From positions 2,293-10,935 of the forward strand of contig JAHDHN010000048.1 of assembly GCA_020631295.1 (NCBI GenBank): 8,643 nucleotides of DNA, in the 5' to 3' direction. Below, one piece after another: positions 1 through 6,641 of this stretch. This DNA comes from Rickettsiales bacterium. GTDB taxonomy: Bacteria; Pseudomonadota; Alphaproteobacteria; Rickettsiales; UBA8987. Each line of letters opens with the position of its first letter. The first letter of the stretch is position 1. Both the position numbers and the translations under genes were made by a program. The notes beneath the pieces are model-generated. The model ran no database searches. It had not been told where the DNA came from and was given only the letters and a program-made list of their open reading frames with translations.

Positions 1-1578
1 GCAGCAGATCTCATGCCCATGCTGCATACATGGTCTTTGGCGGTGGAAGAGCAATTTTATGTCATCTGGCCATTATTGTTGCTCTGGCTTTTGTCCAAGA
101 AGCGTGATGTATCGCAGGCCTTCTTATGGCTATTATTGCTTATATTTGCCTCTTTTGCATTGGCCATGTGGAGCACGTATTTTTACCCGCAAATGAGTTT
201 TTATAGCTTGCCCACACGGCTGTGGGAACTGGCCGCCGGTGGTGTGCTTGCCCTGTTTTGCACGCGTGTTCCGCAGCAAAAATGGCAGCATGGCGCGCGC
301 AGTATGGCGCTCTACGCAGCAGGGTTAGCCTGCCTCATAGCCGCATTTACTCAATTTGATGAAGACACAGCTTGGCCAAGCGCTGCCACCTTATTGCCAG
401 TGCTGGGCACTTTGCTGTTGCTATATAGCGGTACAACTGCGCAGAATAAAATAGCTGGGTTGTTACGCCTGCCTCTGTTCGTGTATCTGGGAAAATTATC
501 CTATAGCTGGTATTTATTGCATTGGCCGCTCATGGCGCTGTTTCGCAACTGGCAATCACACAGCGAGCTTACGGTGCTGGCCGGCTGGGCGTTGGTATTT
601 ACCTCTTTGGCATTAGCTATGGTGAGTTATCACGTGATTGAACAGCCCATGCGAAAAAATGCCAGCAATAAAACAGTGTGGTGCACTTCTATTATTTCCT
701 TGTTGGTTGCTGCGGTGTTTTGGTTTGTGACGCAGCATGGCCATGGCCAAAATAATATGGCAGATCGTGATGTAGCCTGGGAATGGGAATGTGAGCAGCA
801 GGAGATTACTGGGCTTGGCAATGTGTGCGTGATGGGGGCAGATTGGCATAGTGCCAAAAAGCGCTGGATATTATGGGGAGATTCCCATGCAGAGCATTTT
901 GCACCATTGATAGAAGCAGCGTTAGCAGGGCAAGACAGTGCGGTAATACTGTATAAAAGCTGCCCGCCTTTTTTGGATCATAAGACTGTAAAACGTTGGG
1001 CCAAGGGCACAGATAAATATTCACGCAAGAGCGGTGCTCGCCATGCGGCACTGCTTGCATGGCTTCCCTCGCAATCTGTTGATGGTATTGTCATGGCGGC
1101 GGCCTGGTCTGGCTATCCTGAGAGCTTGTTTGATACCGATAAACAGTCGCGTAGCAAAGAAAAAGGCGTGCAGTTGATAGCAGCCGGATTGCAACATACT
1201 ATAGCACAGCTGCCAGCACATATGCCGGTGCATATACTGTCTGATGTGCCGCGCCCCAAGCAAGCGTTGCAAGCATGTATGCAAGATAATGCCACCATTT
1301 TCCGCCGCACAGATGCGCATGAATGTGATGGCCTGGATGCCACGCGTGTACGCGCCTGGCACGCGCCAACTACTCAGGCGCTTGCCAAGGTGGCATCTGC
1401 CATGCCACAGGTGGTGCTGCATGATATGGTGGAATATATGTGCAATGCAACCACATGCCCAATTACTATAGACGGAGTGCTGTTATATCGTGATAATAAC
1501 CATTTACGGCGCAATTTTACCAAGGCACAATTGTACATTATGGTAGAAACGCTGAGAATGAAGGACATTGCATGGTAA
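1..1578 (+). CDS. Membrane O-acyltransferase (acyltransferase 3 family, OafA/YrhL-like) with C-terminal SGNH domain; 5' end missing
   Basis: Inner-membrane protein that probably transfers acetyl (or another acyl) groups onto a cell-envelope glycan. The frame is open to the left edge, so the start lies outside and the ATG at 13 is internal. Counting from the first in-window codon, the hallmark HTWSLAVEEQFY sits at residues 9-20; in full-length members it lies well inside the protein, so the catalytic-His N-terminus is absent here. About eight hydrophobic segments follow up to residue ~243, including YLGKLSYSWYLLHWPL near 162-177. A periplasmic SGNH-type domain then has GDSH at 293-296 (nucleophile Ser295) and DNNH at 498-501 (Asp498, His501). 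Fusion of acyltransferase 3 and SGNH domains is a known OafA-type architecture. The last codons overlap the SPOR gene by 7 bases, so the two are co-transcribed. The acceptor (O-antigen, capsule or peptidoglycan) cannot be told from sequence. Confidence 0.9.
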   Translation, partial: AADLMPMLHTWSLAVEEQFYVIWPLLLLWLLSKKRDVSQAFLWLLLLIFASFALAMWSTYFYPQMSFYSLPTRLWELAAGGVLALFCTRVPQQKWQHGARSMALYAAGLACLIAAFTQFDEDTAWPSAATLLPVLGTLLLLYSGTTAQNKIAGLLRLPLFVYLGKLSYSWYLLHWPLMALFRNWQSHSELTVLAGWALVFTSLALAMVSYHVIEQPMRKNASNKTVWCTSIISLLVAAVFWFVTQHGHGQNNMADRDVAWEWECEQQEITGLGNVCVMGADWHSAKKRWILWGDSHAEHFAPLIEAALAGQDSAVILYKSCPPFLDHKTVKRWAKGTDKYSRKSGARHAALLAWLPSQSVDGIVMAAAWSGYPESLFDTDKQSRSKEKGVQLIAAGLQHTIAQLPAHMPVHILSDVPRPKQALQACMQDNATIFRRTDAHECDGLDATRVRAWHAPTTQALAKVASAMPQVVLHDMVEYMCNATTCPITIDGVLLYRDNNHLRRNFTKAQLYIMVETLRMKDIAW

Positions 1579-2357
1579 AGTTACAGCAGAATCTGAGGCA
1601 AAAACATATTTTGAGTGAGCAGCAATTTCGTCGCCTGACCATGGTGTTGGCGCTGTTTGCTATTGTGGGCGTGTTGGTGCTGTCTTACTTGGCGTGGCAA
1701 TCGGTGCGCTATCCGGATGATCTGGCCAATATCCCGCTGATTACTGCGGATAAATCGCCCTATAAAATAAAGCCAGAAGACCGTGGTGGCATGGAGGTGG
1801 CGCATGCGGATCGCGTGATTTTTGATACATTACTGGAAGACGGCCAGGCGGAGGATAATCCGCACCGTGCGGCTTTGTCGCCAGATCCAGAAGCGCCTAT
1901 TCGTGCTGCTGATATTGAGGCGCATGCCCGCCCGGCACCCGATACCTCTGATGCAGATACGGTAGAAGAGGTGATAGAAACTGTGCTGCAAGAGGATGCA
2001 GGGCAAGGTGAAAATACCGCTGAGAAACTGCCGGTGCCCACACCGCCTGCAGCGGTAGCCGAAGCGTCAACGCCAGCGGCGGCGCCATCAACAGCAGAAG
2101 CAGCACCTCAAGGCAAGGTGATGATCCAGCTGGGTAGTTTCCGCAGTAAAGACCAAGCCGCGCGCGAGTGGATAACAATTCAGCAGATGGATAAGGGCAT
2201 TCTAAGCAATATGCGGCCTGCGGTAGAAAAGGCAGATTTAGGCACGCGTGGCGTGTATTTTCGCCTGAAAACCGGGCCTTATGCCAGCAAAGCAGCAGCA
2301 AAGCAGATATGTAACGAACTTGCTGCGCTCAAACTGCCCTGCATCGTAGCGCCATGA
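1572..2357 (+). CDS. SPOR-domain bitopic membrane protein
   Basis: A 261-residue protein predicted to be anchored in the inner membrane with its bulk in the periplasm. Residues 1-22 are polar and basic, 23-42 form one hydrophobic helix (MVLALFAIVGVLVLSYL core), 61-85 carry a conserved SPYKIKPEDRGGMEV stretch, and about 86-180 form an acidic then Pro/Ala-rich linker. Residues 181-261 are a SPOR domain, beginning KVMIQLGSFRSKDQA and ending with the GPYASKAAAKQICNEL pattern. SPOR domains bind denuded peptidoglycan glycan strands at division sites, and many such proteins help septation. That role is known for the family and inferred here. The start is supported by GAAGGA at 1560-1565, 6 bases before the ATG. 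It overlaps the acyltransferase by 7 bases and trmFO by 4. It lacks the lytic transglycosylase or amidase domain that some SPOR proteins carry. Confidence 0.88.
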   Translation: MVKLQQNLRQKHILSEQQFRRLTMVLALFAIVGVLVLSYLAWQSVRYPDDLANIPLITADKSPYKIKPEDRGGMEVAHADRVIFDTLLEDGQAEDNPHRAALSPDPEAPIRAADIEAHARPAPDTSDADTVEEVIETVLQEDAGQGENTAEKLPVPTPPAAVAEASTPAAAPSTAEAAPQGKVMIQLGSFRSKDQAAREWITIQQMDKGILSNMRPAVEKADLGTRGVYFRLKTGPYASKAAAKQICNELAALKLPCIVAP

Positions 2358-3721
2358 CTATACCACAACTCCATATTATCGGTGCAGGGCTGGCAGGCAG
2401 TGAGGCAGCATGGCAAGCGGCAGAAGCCGGCTGCAAGGTAACCTTATATGAAATGCGCAAGGCAGGCATAAGCACCCATGCCCATGCCACAGATGGTGCT
2501 GCAGAGCTTGTATGCAGCAATTCTTTCCGCTCGGACGATGCTACGGCCTCGGCCATTGGTTGCTTGCATGAGGAAATGCGTCGAGCAGACTCGCTCATTT
2601 TGCGTGCGGGTGATGCTTGCAAAGTGCCGGCCGGTGGTGCGCTGGCGATGGATCGTGAGGCGTTCTCCAAATATGTGGATGAGGCGCTTGCTCAGCATCC
2701 TAACATCACCCTCAGCGCTAAGGCGATTGATGCGTTGCCGGTGCAAGAAGAAGGCCTGTGGCTGGTGGCCACCGGGCCGCTTACCAGCGATAGCTTAAGT
2801 GCGTCCATTTTGCAGCACACCAACCGTGACCAGCTGGCATTCTTTGATGCGATTGCCCCAATTGTGTATACTGAAAGTGTGGATATGGAGGTGGCCTGGT
2901 ATCAATCCCGTTATGACAAGGCCGGGCCAGGCGGTACGGGCAAGGATTACCTCAATTGCCCGATGAGTGAGGCGCAATATAATGATTTTATCGACGCGCT
3001 TTTGGCAGGTGATAAAACCGAGTTTAAAGAGTGGGAAAAAGACACACCTTATTTTGAAGGCTGCTTGCCGATTGAGGTGATGGTAGAGCGTGGCCGTGAG
3101 ACATTGCGTTTTGGTCCGCTCAAACCGGTGGGGCTGACTAACCCGCATGCGCCAGACACCAAGCCTTATGCAGTGGTGCAGCTGCGCCAAGATAATGCGC
3201 TTGGCACCTTATACAACATGGTGGGTTTCCAAACGAAGCTGAAATATGGCGTGCAGCAGGAGATTTTCCGCATGATTCCTGGCTTGGAGAAGGCGGAATT
3301 TGCACGGCTGGGCGGCATTCACCGTAATACCTTTATCCACAGCCCATCTCTGCTGGATGGACGTTTGCGCTTGCAATCTCACCCGCATATTCGCTTTGCT
3401 GGGCAAATTACGGGTGTGGAGGGTTATGTGGAAAGTGCAGCCATTGGTCTGCTTGCGGGGCGCTTCATGGCGGCAGAGGCATTGCAGCACGAGGCAAGCG
3501 CCCCGCCGGCTGAAACAGCATTGGGCGCGTTGCTTGCGCATATCACCGGTGGGCATCAAGGCAGTGCAACTGCGGATTTCCAGCCGATGAATGTGAATTT
3601 TGGGTTGTTCCCACCGCTTGCCACCCGCGTGCATAAAAAAGAGCGCAAAGCGGCTTACTGCACCCGCGCCCTAGATGCGGTGGATGGTTGGTTAGGGGCT
3701 GATTATAGTCATTCTTCTTAA
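2354..3721 (+). CDS. trmFO: Methylenetetrahydrofolate--tRNA-(uracil-5-)-methyltransferase TrmFO
   Basis: Cytoplasmic flavoenzyme that makes 5-methyluridine at position 54 of tRNA (T loop), using 5,10-methylenetetrahydrofolate as carbon donor and reduced FAD. The 455 residues match the family end to end. The N-terminal FAD-binding GAGLAGSEAAW is at 10-20, ELVCSNSFRSDD at 51-62, VPAGGALAMDR at 91-101, SRYDK at 185-189, YFEGCLPIEVM at 233-243, RFGPLKPVGL further on, AGQITGVEGYVESAA in the C-terminal third, and KKERKAAYCTRALDA near the end. Cys54 and Cys237 correspond by my alignment to the two functional cysteines of the Bacillus subtilis enzyme (Cys53, Cys226). There is no clear Shine-Dalgarno, and its ATG overlaps the SPOR stop (ATGA), so translation is probably coupled. 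The gene is intact. Many other Gram-negatives use the SAM-dependent TrmA instead. Confidence 0.97.
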   Translation: MTIPQLHIIGAGLAGSEAAWQAAEAGCKVTLYEMRKAGISTHAHATDGAAELVCSNSFRSDDATASAIGCLHEEMRRADSLILRAGDACKVPAGGALAMDREAFSKYVDEALAQHPNITLSAKAIDALPVQEEGLWLVATGPLTSDSLSASILQHTNRDQLAFFDAIAPIVYTESVDMEVAWYQSRYDKAGPGGTGKDYLNCPMSEAQYNDFIDALLAGDKTEFKEWEKDTPYFEGCLPIEVMVERGRETLRFGPLKPVGLTNPHAPDTKPYAVVQLRQDNALGTLYNMVGFQTKLKYGVQQEIFRMIPGLEKAEFARLGGIHRNTFIHSPSLLDGRLRLQSHPHIRFAGQITGVEGYVESAAIGLLAGRFMAAEALQHEASAPPAETALGALLAHITGGHQGSATADFQPMNVNFGLFPPLATRVHKKERKAAYCTRALDAVDGWLGADYSHSS

Positions 3722-3731
3722 GAAAGTTACA

Positions 3732-3760
3732 ACTCTACAGATAGCATATCTATTCAGAGT
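3732..3760. terminator. Weak interrupted hairpin between convergent genes
   Basis: Outer arms ACTCT (3732-3736) and AGAGT (3756-3760) enclose an inner stem AGATA (3739-3743), loop GCA, TATCT (3747-3751). It lies at the trmFO / ligase-like convergence, where only 28 bases separate the stops, and covers the last codons of the minus-strand gene. No good T-run follows on either strand, so intrinsic termination is only a possibility. Confidence 0.3.
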
Positions 3761-4922
3761 GATGTGATGTTGTTGGAAGTGATATAACCAACCCAAGTGG
3801 CAGCCAAAAGAGCATCCAGGCCACGCCAAAGCCAATAAAGAGTGGGCCAAAATCTACCAGTGCGATGATGCAGGCCAGCACCAACCATAAAAGCGGTGCG
3901 ATATGGATCTTGTATGCATGATAGCCATGCCATAAGGCAGCGCCGATAATGCCCAAAAACAGCAACATGCCGCCAAGGCCAAGATACAGCCATTGCGACA
4001 AATACATATTATGCGAATGGCTTCCTTCTAAGGGGCTATAACGATGGGTGAATGGGTGCTCTGATGTCATGCCATATCCCAACCAAGGATGTGCCTGCAC
4101 CTTATGCCAGACTTGTTGCCAAATCTCTTCCCGTGCGGAAAGGCCGCGCCCGAACATATCCACGCTCACATCAAAGCCTATGCAGGCGATGAGTAGGGCT
4201 GTGATAACAAGTGCTCCACATGCTATTGTACGGCGAGGTTGCCAGCAAAAACACGCCACGCCAAAAGCCACGGCAAGGCCTGCCATAGCACTGCGGCATT
4301 GGGTAAGATACAGCGCATATATAAGCGGCAGCAAACATAAGCCTCGCAGCCATAAGGGTAATGCGCGAGTGGTGCTGGCAGCAATAATCGCAATGGCGAG
4401 CATCACACCGGTCCGCACCGGTTGGGCCTGCAGACCAATGCCAATGAGGCGCTGTTGATTGCTGGCATAATAGTCCCACATACCTATGCAGGCAGCAAGC
4501 ACGCCGGCCAGTGCCATGGCTGCGAGTAGCCATTCGATAGCGCGCCATTCTTTCCACACTCTTTGGGTGGCAAAAGAGGCGACGCAGGACACAAAGAGCA
4601 GGGCTAAGATAGAGCGCCGCCCCACATCCCACACAGCTTCTTGATTTACATCACTGTCCCAGCTCATACTGAGAAAGCTTAAGCCCACAAAGCCCAATAG
4701 CGCATACCAAATGCCTTGTACCATGCGGCCATGGCTGGGTAGGGTGCGGATGGATTGTATGCCTGTGCTGCAAAGCCAGACTAGCAATAAGAGGTAAAGC
4801 GCATTGCGCTGCCAGCGCACGGCGTCCAGCAGATAGACACTGGCGAATAATGCAGTAAATCCAGCGCAGAAAAAATGGGCGCTGGTAGGGAATATGTTTT
4901 TGAATCGTTGTATGAATATCAT
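3750..4922 (-). CDS. O-antigen ligase / polymerase (WaaL/Wzy_C-like) family membrane protein
   Basis: A 390-residue polytopic inner-membrane protein with about ten or more hydrophobic segments. Its likely class is the Wzy_C family, which includes WaaL (joins undecaprenyl-linked glycans to lipid A-core), Wzy polymerases and protein O-glycosyl ligases. Visible hallmarks are YLTQCRSAMAGLAVAF at 205-220 (Arg209), the large periplasmic-loop signature LSAREEIWQQVWHKVQAHPW at 261-280 followed by LGYGM, and SHSHNMYLSQWLYLGLGG at 301-318, where His304-Asn305 matches the conserved HN motif of WaaL-type enzymes. The ATG overlaps the panE-like stop by 4 bases and has AGAGG (4927-4931) 4 bases upstream. 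It converges with an operon carrying a glycan O-acyltransferase, which fits surface-glycan work. Ligase and polymerase cannot be separated by sequence alone. Confidence 0.82.
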   Translation of the reverse strand: MIFIQRFKNIFPTSAHFFCAGFTALFASVYLLDAVRWQRNALYLLLLVWLCSTGIQSIRTLPSHGRMVQGIWYALLGFVGLSFLSMSWDSDVNQEAVWDVGRRSILALLFVSCVASFATQRVWKEWRAIEWLLAAMALAGVLAACIGMWDYYASNQQRLIGIGLQAQPVRTGVMLAIAIIAASTTRALPLWLRGLCLLPLIYALYLTQCRSAMAGLAVAFGVACFCWQPRRTIACGALVITALLIACIGFDVSVDMFGRGLSAREEIWQQVWHKVQAHPWLGYGMTSEHPFTHRYSPLEGSHSHNMYLSQWLYLGLGGMLLFLGIIGAALWHGYHAYKIHIAPLLWLVLACIIALVDFGPLFIGFGVAWMLFWLPLGLVISLPTTSHHSE

Positions 4923-5842
4923 AGCGCCTCTGCCATAGCATCAATGGCAGGAATCGCAACGCCATATCTGGCAGCAATCTCTTGTGTAGCAGTTACGATT
5001 GCATCGCGTTCAATTGAGCGGCCATGTTCTACATCTTGCAACATACTTGGTTTATGGTCTTTGGCGCTTTCTGAAATAGCAACCAGCTTTTCTATATTTA
5101 GTGTGATACCCAGCTCCATGGCATCCGCAATGGCTTGCATTTCCATTATAATCGCCAGTGCGTGGTCGCGCACCGGCCCTTTCTCCACCATCTGACCGTT
5201 GGTCATGCCATGAATCACACTTAACGGATTAAAGGGCACATTCCATGCCAGCTTGTGCCAAATAGCCTGACGGATAGGTAGCTTGTCCAGTGGTAAAAAT
5301 CCAATATCTTGGCACAGCGCTACAAAAGCAGAGTAATGTGGTGGCATATGCTCCGGCTCTGGCAGACCAAGGGCCATATGTGGGCCTTCTGTGTTTTCTA
5401 CCACACCTGGTGCTGTTTGCTTGGCTGCCATATATACCACACCGCCAGCCAGCTGATTATATGGCAATAGTCGATCTATCTCAGCGGCGTGTAAACACGC
5501 CAAGCTATCCCGTTGATCGCCAGAAAATAAGAACCACCAAGGCACACCATTGCAAATAGGCACAATCAACGTATCGGGCGTGATGTGCGGTGCAATGGCC
5601 TCTGCCACTTCCTTATGCGCCATGGTTTTGGTGGTGATCAATATTACATCAGCGGGAGGCAGTTGCGTAAATGTTTCTGCCGCTTGCAACTGTAGCTTTT
5701 TGCCATTCACCATGAATCCATCACGTTGAATGGCTGCCAGTGTCTTGCCACGCGCCATCACATGTACGGTTGCGTGGCCGTAAAAACGCTCGGCCAACGC
5801 ACCGCCCACTGCGCCAGCTCCAATAAGAGTGATGGAAAGCAT
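4919..5842 (-). CDS. panE: 2-dehydropantoate 2-reductase family protein (PanE/ApbA-like)
   Basis: Predicted cytoplasmic NADPH-dependent reductase of 307 residues. The family enzyme reduces ketopantoate to pantoate in the pantothenate/CoA pathway. The N-terminal Rossmann motif is ITLIGAGAVGGALAERF (4-20). ITTKTMA lies at 69-75, and CNGV at 97-100 contains Asn98. The C-terminal helical domain has WHKLAWNVPFNPLSVI (195-210), with Lys197 as the predicted catalytic lysine, and SMLQDVEHGRSIERD (266-280), where Glu278 aligns with the acidic residue E. coli PanE uses for substrate binding. NGVPWW replaces the NGMG-like form of E. coli, so this belongs to a divergent branch and its true substrate may differ. 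The start lies 2 bases after the higA stop with only a weak purine stretch before it, suggesting coupling to higA. The stop overlaps the next gene by 4 bases. Confidence 0.83.
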   Translation of the reverse strand: MLSITLIGAGAVGGALAERFYGHATVHVMARGKTLAAIQRDGFMVNGKKLQLQAAETFTQLPPADVILITTKTMAHKEVAEAIAPHITPDTLIVPICNGVPWWFLFSGDQRDSLACLHAAEIDRLLPYNQLAGGVVYMAAKQTAPGVVENTEGPHMALGLPEPEHMPPHYSAFVALCQDIGFLPLDKLPIRQAIWHKLAWNVPFNPLSVIHGMTNGQMVEKGPVRDHALAIIMEMQAIADAMELGITLNIEKLVAISESAKDHKPSMLQDVEHGRSIERDAIVTATQEIAARYGVAIPAIDAMAEAL

Positions 5843-5844
5843 GG

Positions 5845-6147
5845 CTACTTCACTATATTATGATAAGCAGGAATGGTAGGTAATACATTTTCTAAGTGCT
5901 GTTGTGCCTGCCAACTATGATACTCAATCTGCAATCGCTGAAAGAAGCCTTCAGAGAGGGCAAAGAATTTACACAGGCGTAAATCGGTATCAGCACTAAT
6001 ATCACGCTTGCCATTCACAATCATGTTGATGCGGTTAGAAGGCACACCAATATAGTGAGCTAATTTGTTTTGGCTTAAACCAAGTGGTGTGAGGAATTCC
6101 TCTTGTAAAATTTCACCCGGATGTGGGTTGTATGTAGTATGTGCCAT
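5845..6147 (-). CDS. higA: HigA-type antitoxin, XRE-family helix-turn-helix
   Basis: A 100-residue DNA-binding antitoxin that should neutralise the toxin encoded just upstream and repress their shared promoter. The HigA family signature is clear: HPGEILQEEFLTPLGLSQ at 8-25, the helix-turn-helix LSQNKLAHYIGVPSNRINMI across 23-43, then GKRDISADTDLRLCKFFALS at 46-65. The FWxxLQ motif usual after this reads FFQRLQ. The C-terminal tail is of normal length. Unlike most two-gene toxin-antitoxin systems this is the reverse, toxin-first order typical of higBA. The gap to the toxin stop is 14 bases and holds a strong Shine-Dalgarno. Its TAG stop is followed after 2 bases by the panE-like ATG. Confidence 0.93.
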   Translation of the reverse strand: MAHTTYNPHPGEILQEEFLTPLGLSQNKLAHYIGVPSNRINMIVNGKRDISADTDLRLCKFFALSEGFFQRLQIEYHSWQAQQHLENVLPTIPAYHNIVK

Positions 6148-6155
6148 GGAGTGGT

Positions 6156-6160
6156 TCCTT
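6156..6160 (-). promoter_or_regulatory. Strong ribosome binding site for higA
   Basis: On the minus strand AAGGA is followed by 8 bases and then the higA ATG. It lies inside the 14-base gap after the higB stop. No comparable site precedes higB, so the antitoxin is probably translated more efficiently than the toxin from the same mRNA. Confidence 0.6.
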
Positions 6161-6161
6161 T

Positions 6162-6446
6162 CTAATGATAGTCAATAATATGTACGTTATCGGCATGTTC
6201 GCCTTGCCATGTAAAACAAATCCGCCATTGCCGGTTAATGCGTATGCTGGCTAATCCCTTCATATCACCTTTCAACATTTCCAAATTGTTTCCTGGCGGA
6301 TAGCGTAAATCATCTTTTGTTTTTGCTGCATGTAGTAGCAGTAATTTACGAATGGCAGGTTGAATAATATCAGCAGGAAACTTGCGTGAGATGCGTGTTC
6401 TCCACAATTTCTCTGTCTCTTTGCAGTCAAAACCAATAATCGCCAT
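6162..6446 (-). CDS. higB: HigB-type toxin (RelE/ParE superfamily)
   Basis: A 94-residue toxin. Family members such as Proteus HigB are ribosome-dependent mRNA endonucleases that stop translation when the antitoxin is lost. The sequence follows the family along its whole length: FDCKETEKLWRT (6-17), KFPADIIQPAIRKLLLLHAA (22-41), DDLRYPPGNNLEMLKGD (45-61), SIRINRQWRICFTW (67-80) and the terminal IIDYH. The conserved basic and aromatic residues (Arg69, Asn71, Trp74, Arg75, Tyr93, His94) are present, so it looks intact. It is first in its operon with higA 14 bases downstream. No Shine-Dalgarno precedes the ATG; the upstream bases are A/T-rich promoter and operator. An ATG 4 bases further upstream is out of frame. 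Confidence 0.93.
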   Translation of the reverse strand: MAIIGFDCKETEKLWRTRISRKFPADIIQPAIRKLLLLHAAKTKDDLRYPPGNNLEMLKGDMKGLASIRINRQWRICFTWQGEHADNVHIIDYH

Positions 6447-6453
6447 ACATAGT

Positions 6454-6479
6454 CTATATGTTATACGTATAGTGTATAG
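6454..6479. promoter_or_regulatory. Near-palindromic operator, probable HigA/HigBA binding site
   Basis: A 26-base dyad centred between 6466 and 6467. The perfect core TATACGTATA (6462-6471) is flanked by outer arms CTATA (6454-6458) and TATAG (6475-6479), giving 10 of 13 matched pairs. It lies 8 to 33 bases upstream of the higB start and overlaps the proposed -10 element, as expected for an autoregulated toxin-antitoxin operator. Binding by HigA is inferred from family behaviour. Confidence 0.6.
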
Positions 6480-6499
6480 TTTTTCAGTAGGGATGGCAA
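6471..6499 (-). promoter_or_regulatory. Candidate sigma70-type promoter of the higBA operon
   Basis: On the minus strand TTGCCA (6499-6494, 5 of 6 matches to TTGACA), a 17-base spacer and TACACT (6476-6471, 4 of 6 matches to TATAAT). Transcription would start near 6464, leaving about 17 untranslated bases without a Shine-Dalgarno. A second possible -10, TATAGA at 6458-6453, would give a nearly leaderless mRNA but has no good -35. Confidence 0.5.
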
Positions 6500-6513
6500 T
6501 AGTAAATATTCTC

Positions 6514-6553
6514 TATAGAAACCTCTGCAAAAGCAGAGATTTCTATATTTTTT
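6514..6553 (+). terminator. Intrinsic terminator-like hairpin on the plus strand
   Basis: TATAGAAA (6514-6521), a C-A mismatch, CTCTGC (6523-6528), loop AAAA (6529-6532), GCAGAG (6533-6538) and TTTCTATA (6540-6547) make a stem of 14 pairs with one mismatch. Six T follow at 6548-6553. This is the form of a strong Rho-independent terminator reading left to right. No plus-strand gene lies directly upstream; the nearest, trmFO, ends at 3721. Its target may be antisense transcription across higBA, an unannotated small RNA or a leader transcript. Confidence 0.65.
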
Positions 6554-6579
6554 CGATTGTTTCGTTCGCTAACGCGACG

Positions 6580-6608
6580 GAAAACCGCCATTTTCGATGG
6601 CGATTTTC
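6580..6608. repeat. Second hairpin of the pre-typA cluster
   Basis: GAAAA (6580-6584), a C-A mismatch, CGCCAT (6586-6591), loop TTTCG, ATGGCG (6597-6602) and TTTTC (6604-6608): 11 pairs around one mismatch. It has the same plan as the hairpin at 6514-6547 (A/T-rich outer arm, a C-A mismatch, G/C-containing inner arm), although the inner sequences differ. The next hairpin begins at the very next base. Confidence 0.5.
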
Positions 6609-6641
6609 ATAGAAGGGTCTGACTAAAGCATACCCTTCTAT
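6609..6641. repeat. Third hairpin of the pre-typA cluster, possible terminator or leader stem
   Basis: A perfect 10-pair stem, ATAGAAGGGT (6609-6618) with ACCCTTCTAT (6632-6641), and a 13-base loop. Five T follow at 6645-6649 after AGG, so terminator activity on the plus strand is possible but the T-run is set back. It sits 66 bases before the typA ATG and could lie in the typA leader. Confidence 0.5.

Noticed and set aside
13..15. ATG at 13 as the start of the acyltransferase
   Set aside because: The frame is open to position 1 and the family motif HTWSLAVEEQFY lies only a few residues later, so the true start is outside the window.
3715..3724. Perfect palindrome TTCTTAAGAA at the trmFO stop
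   Set aside because: No loop, no T-run and only 10 bases; it probably arises from the stop codon context.
4048..4458. 136-residue plus-strand frame opposite the O-antigen-ligase-like gene
   Set aside because: Antisense shadow; the opposite strand has continuous membrane-protein coding with family motifs.
5290..5559. 89-residue plus-strand frame opposite the panE-like gene
   Set aside because: Antisense to conserved coding sequence, with no ribosome site or recognisable motif.
6382..6612. 76-residue plus-strand frame crossing the higB start, operator and hairpins
   Set aside because: It overlaps the higB 5' end, the operator and two hairpins, has no ribosome site, and resembles no family.
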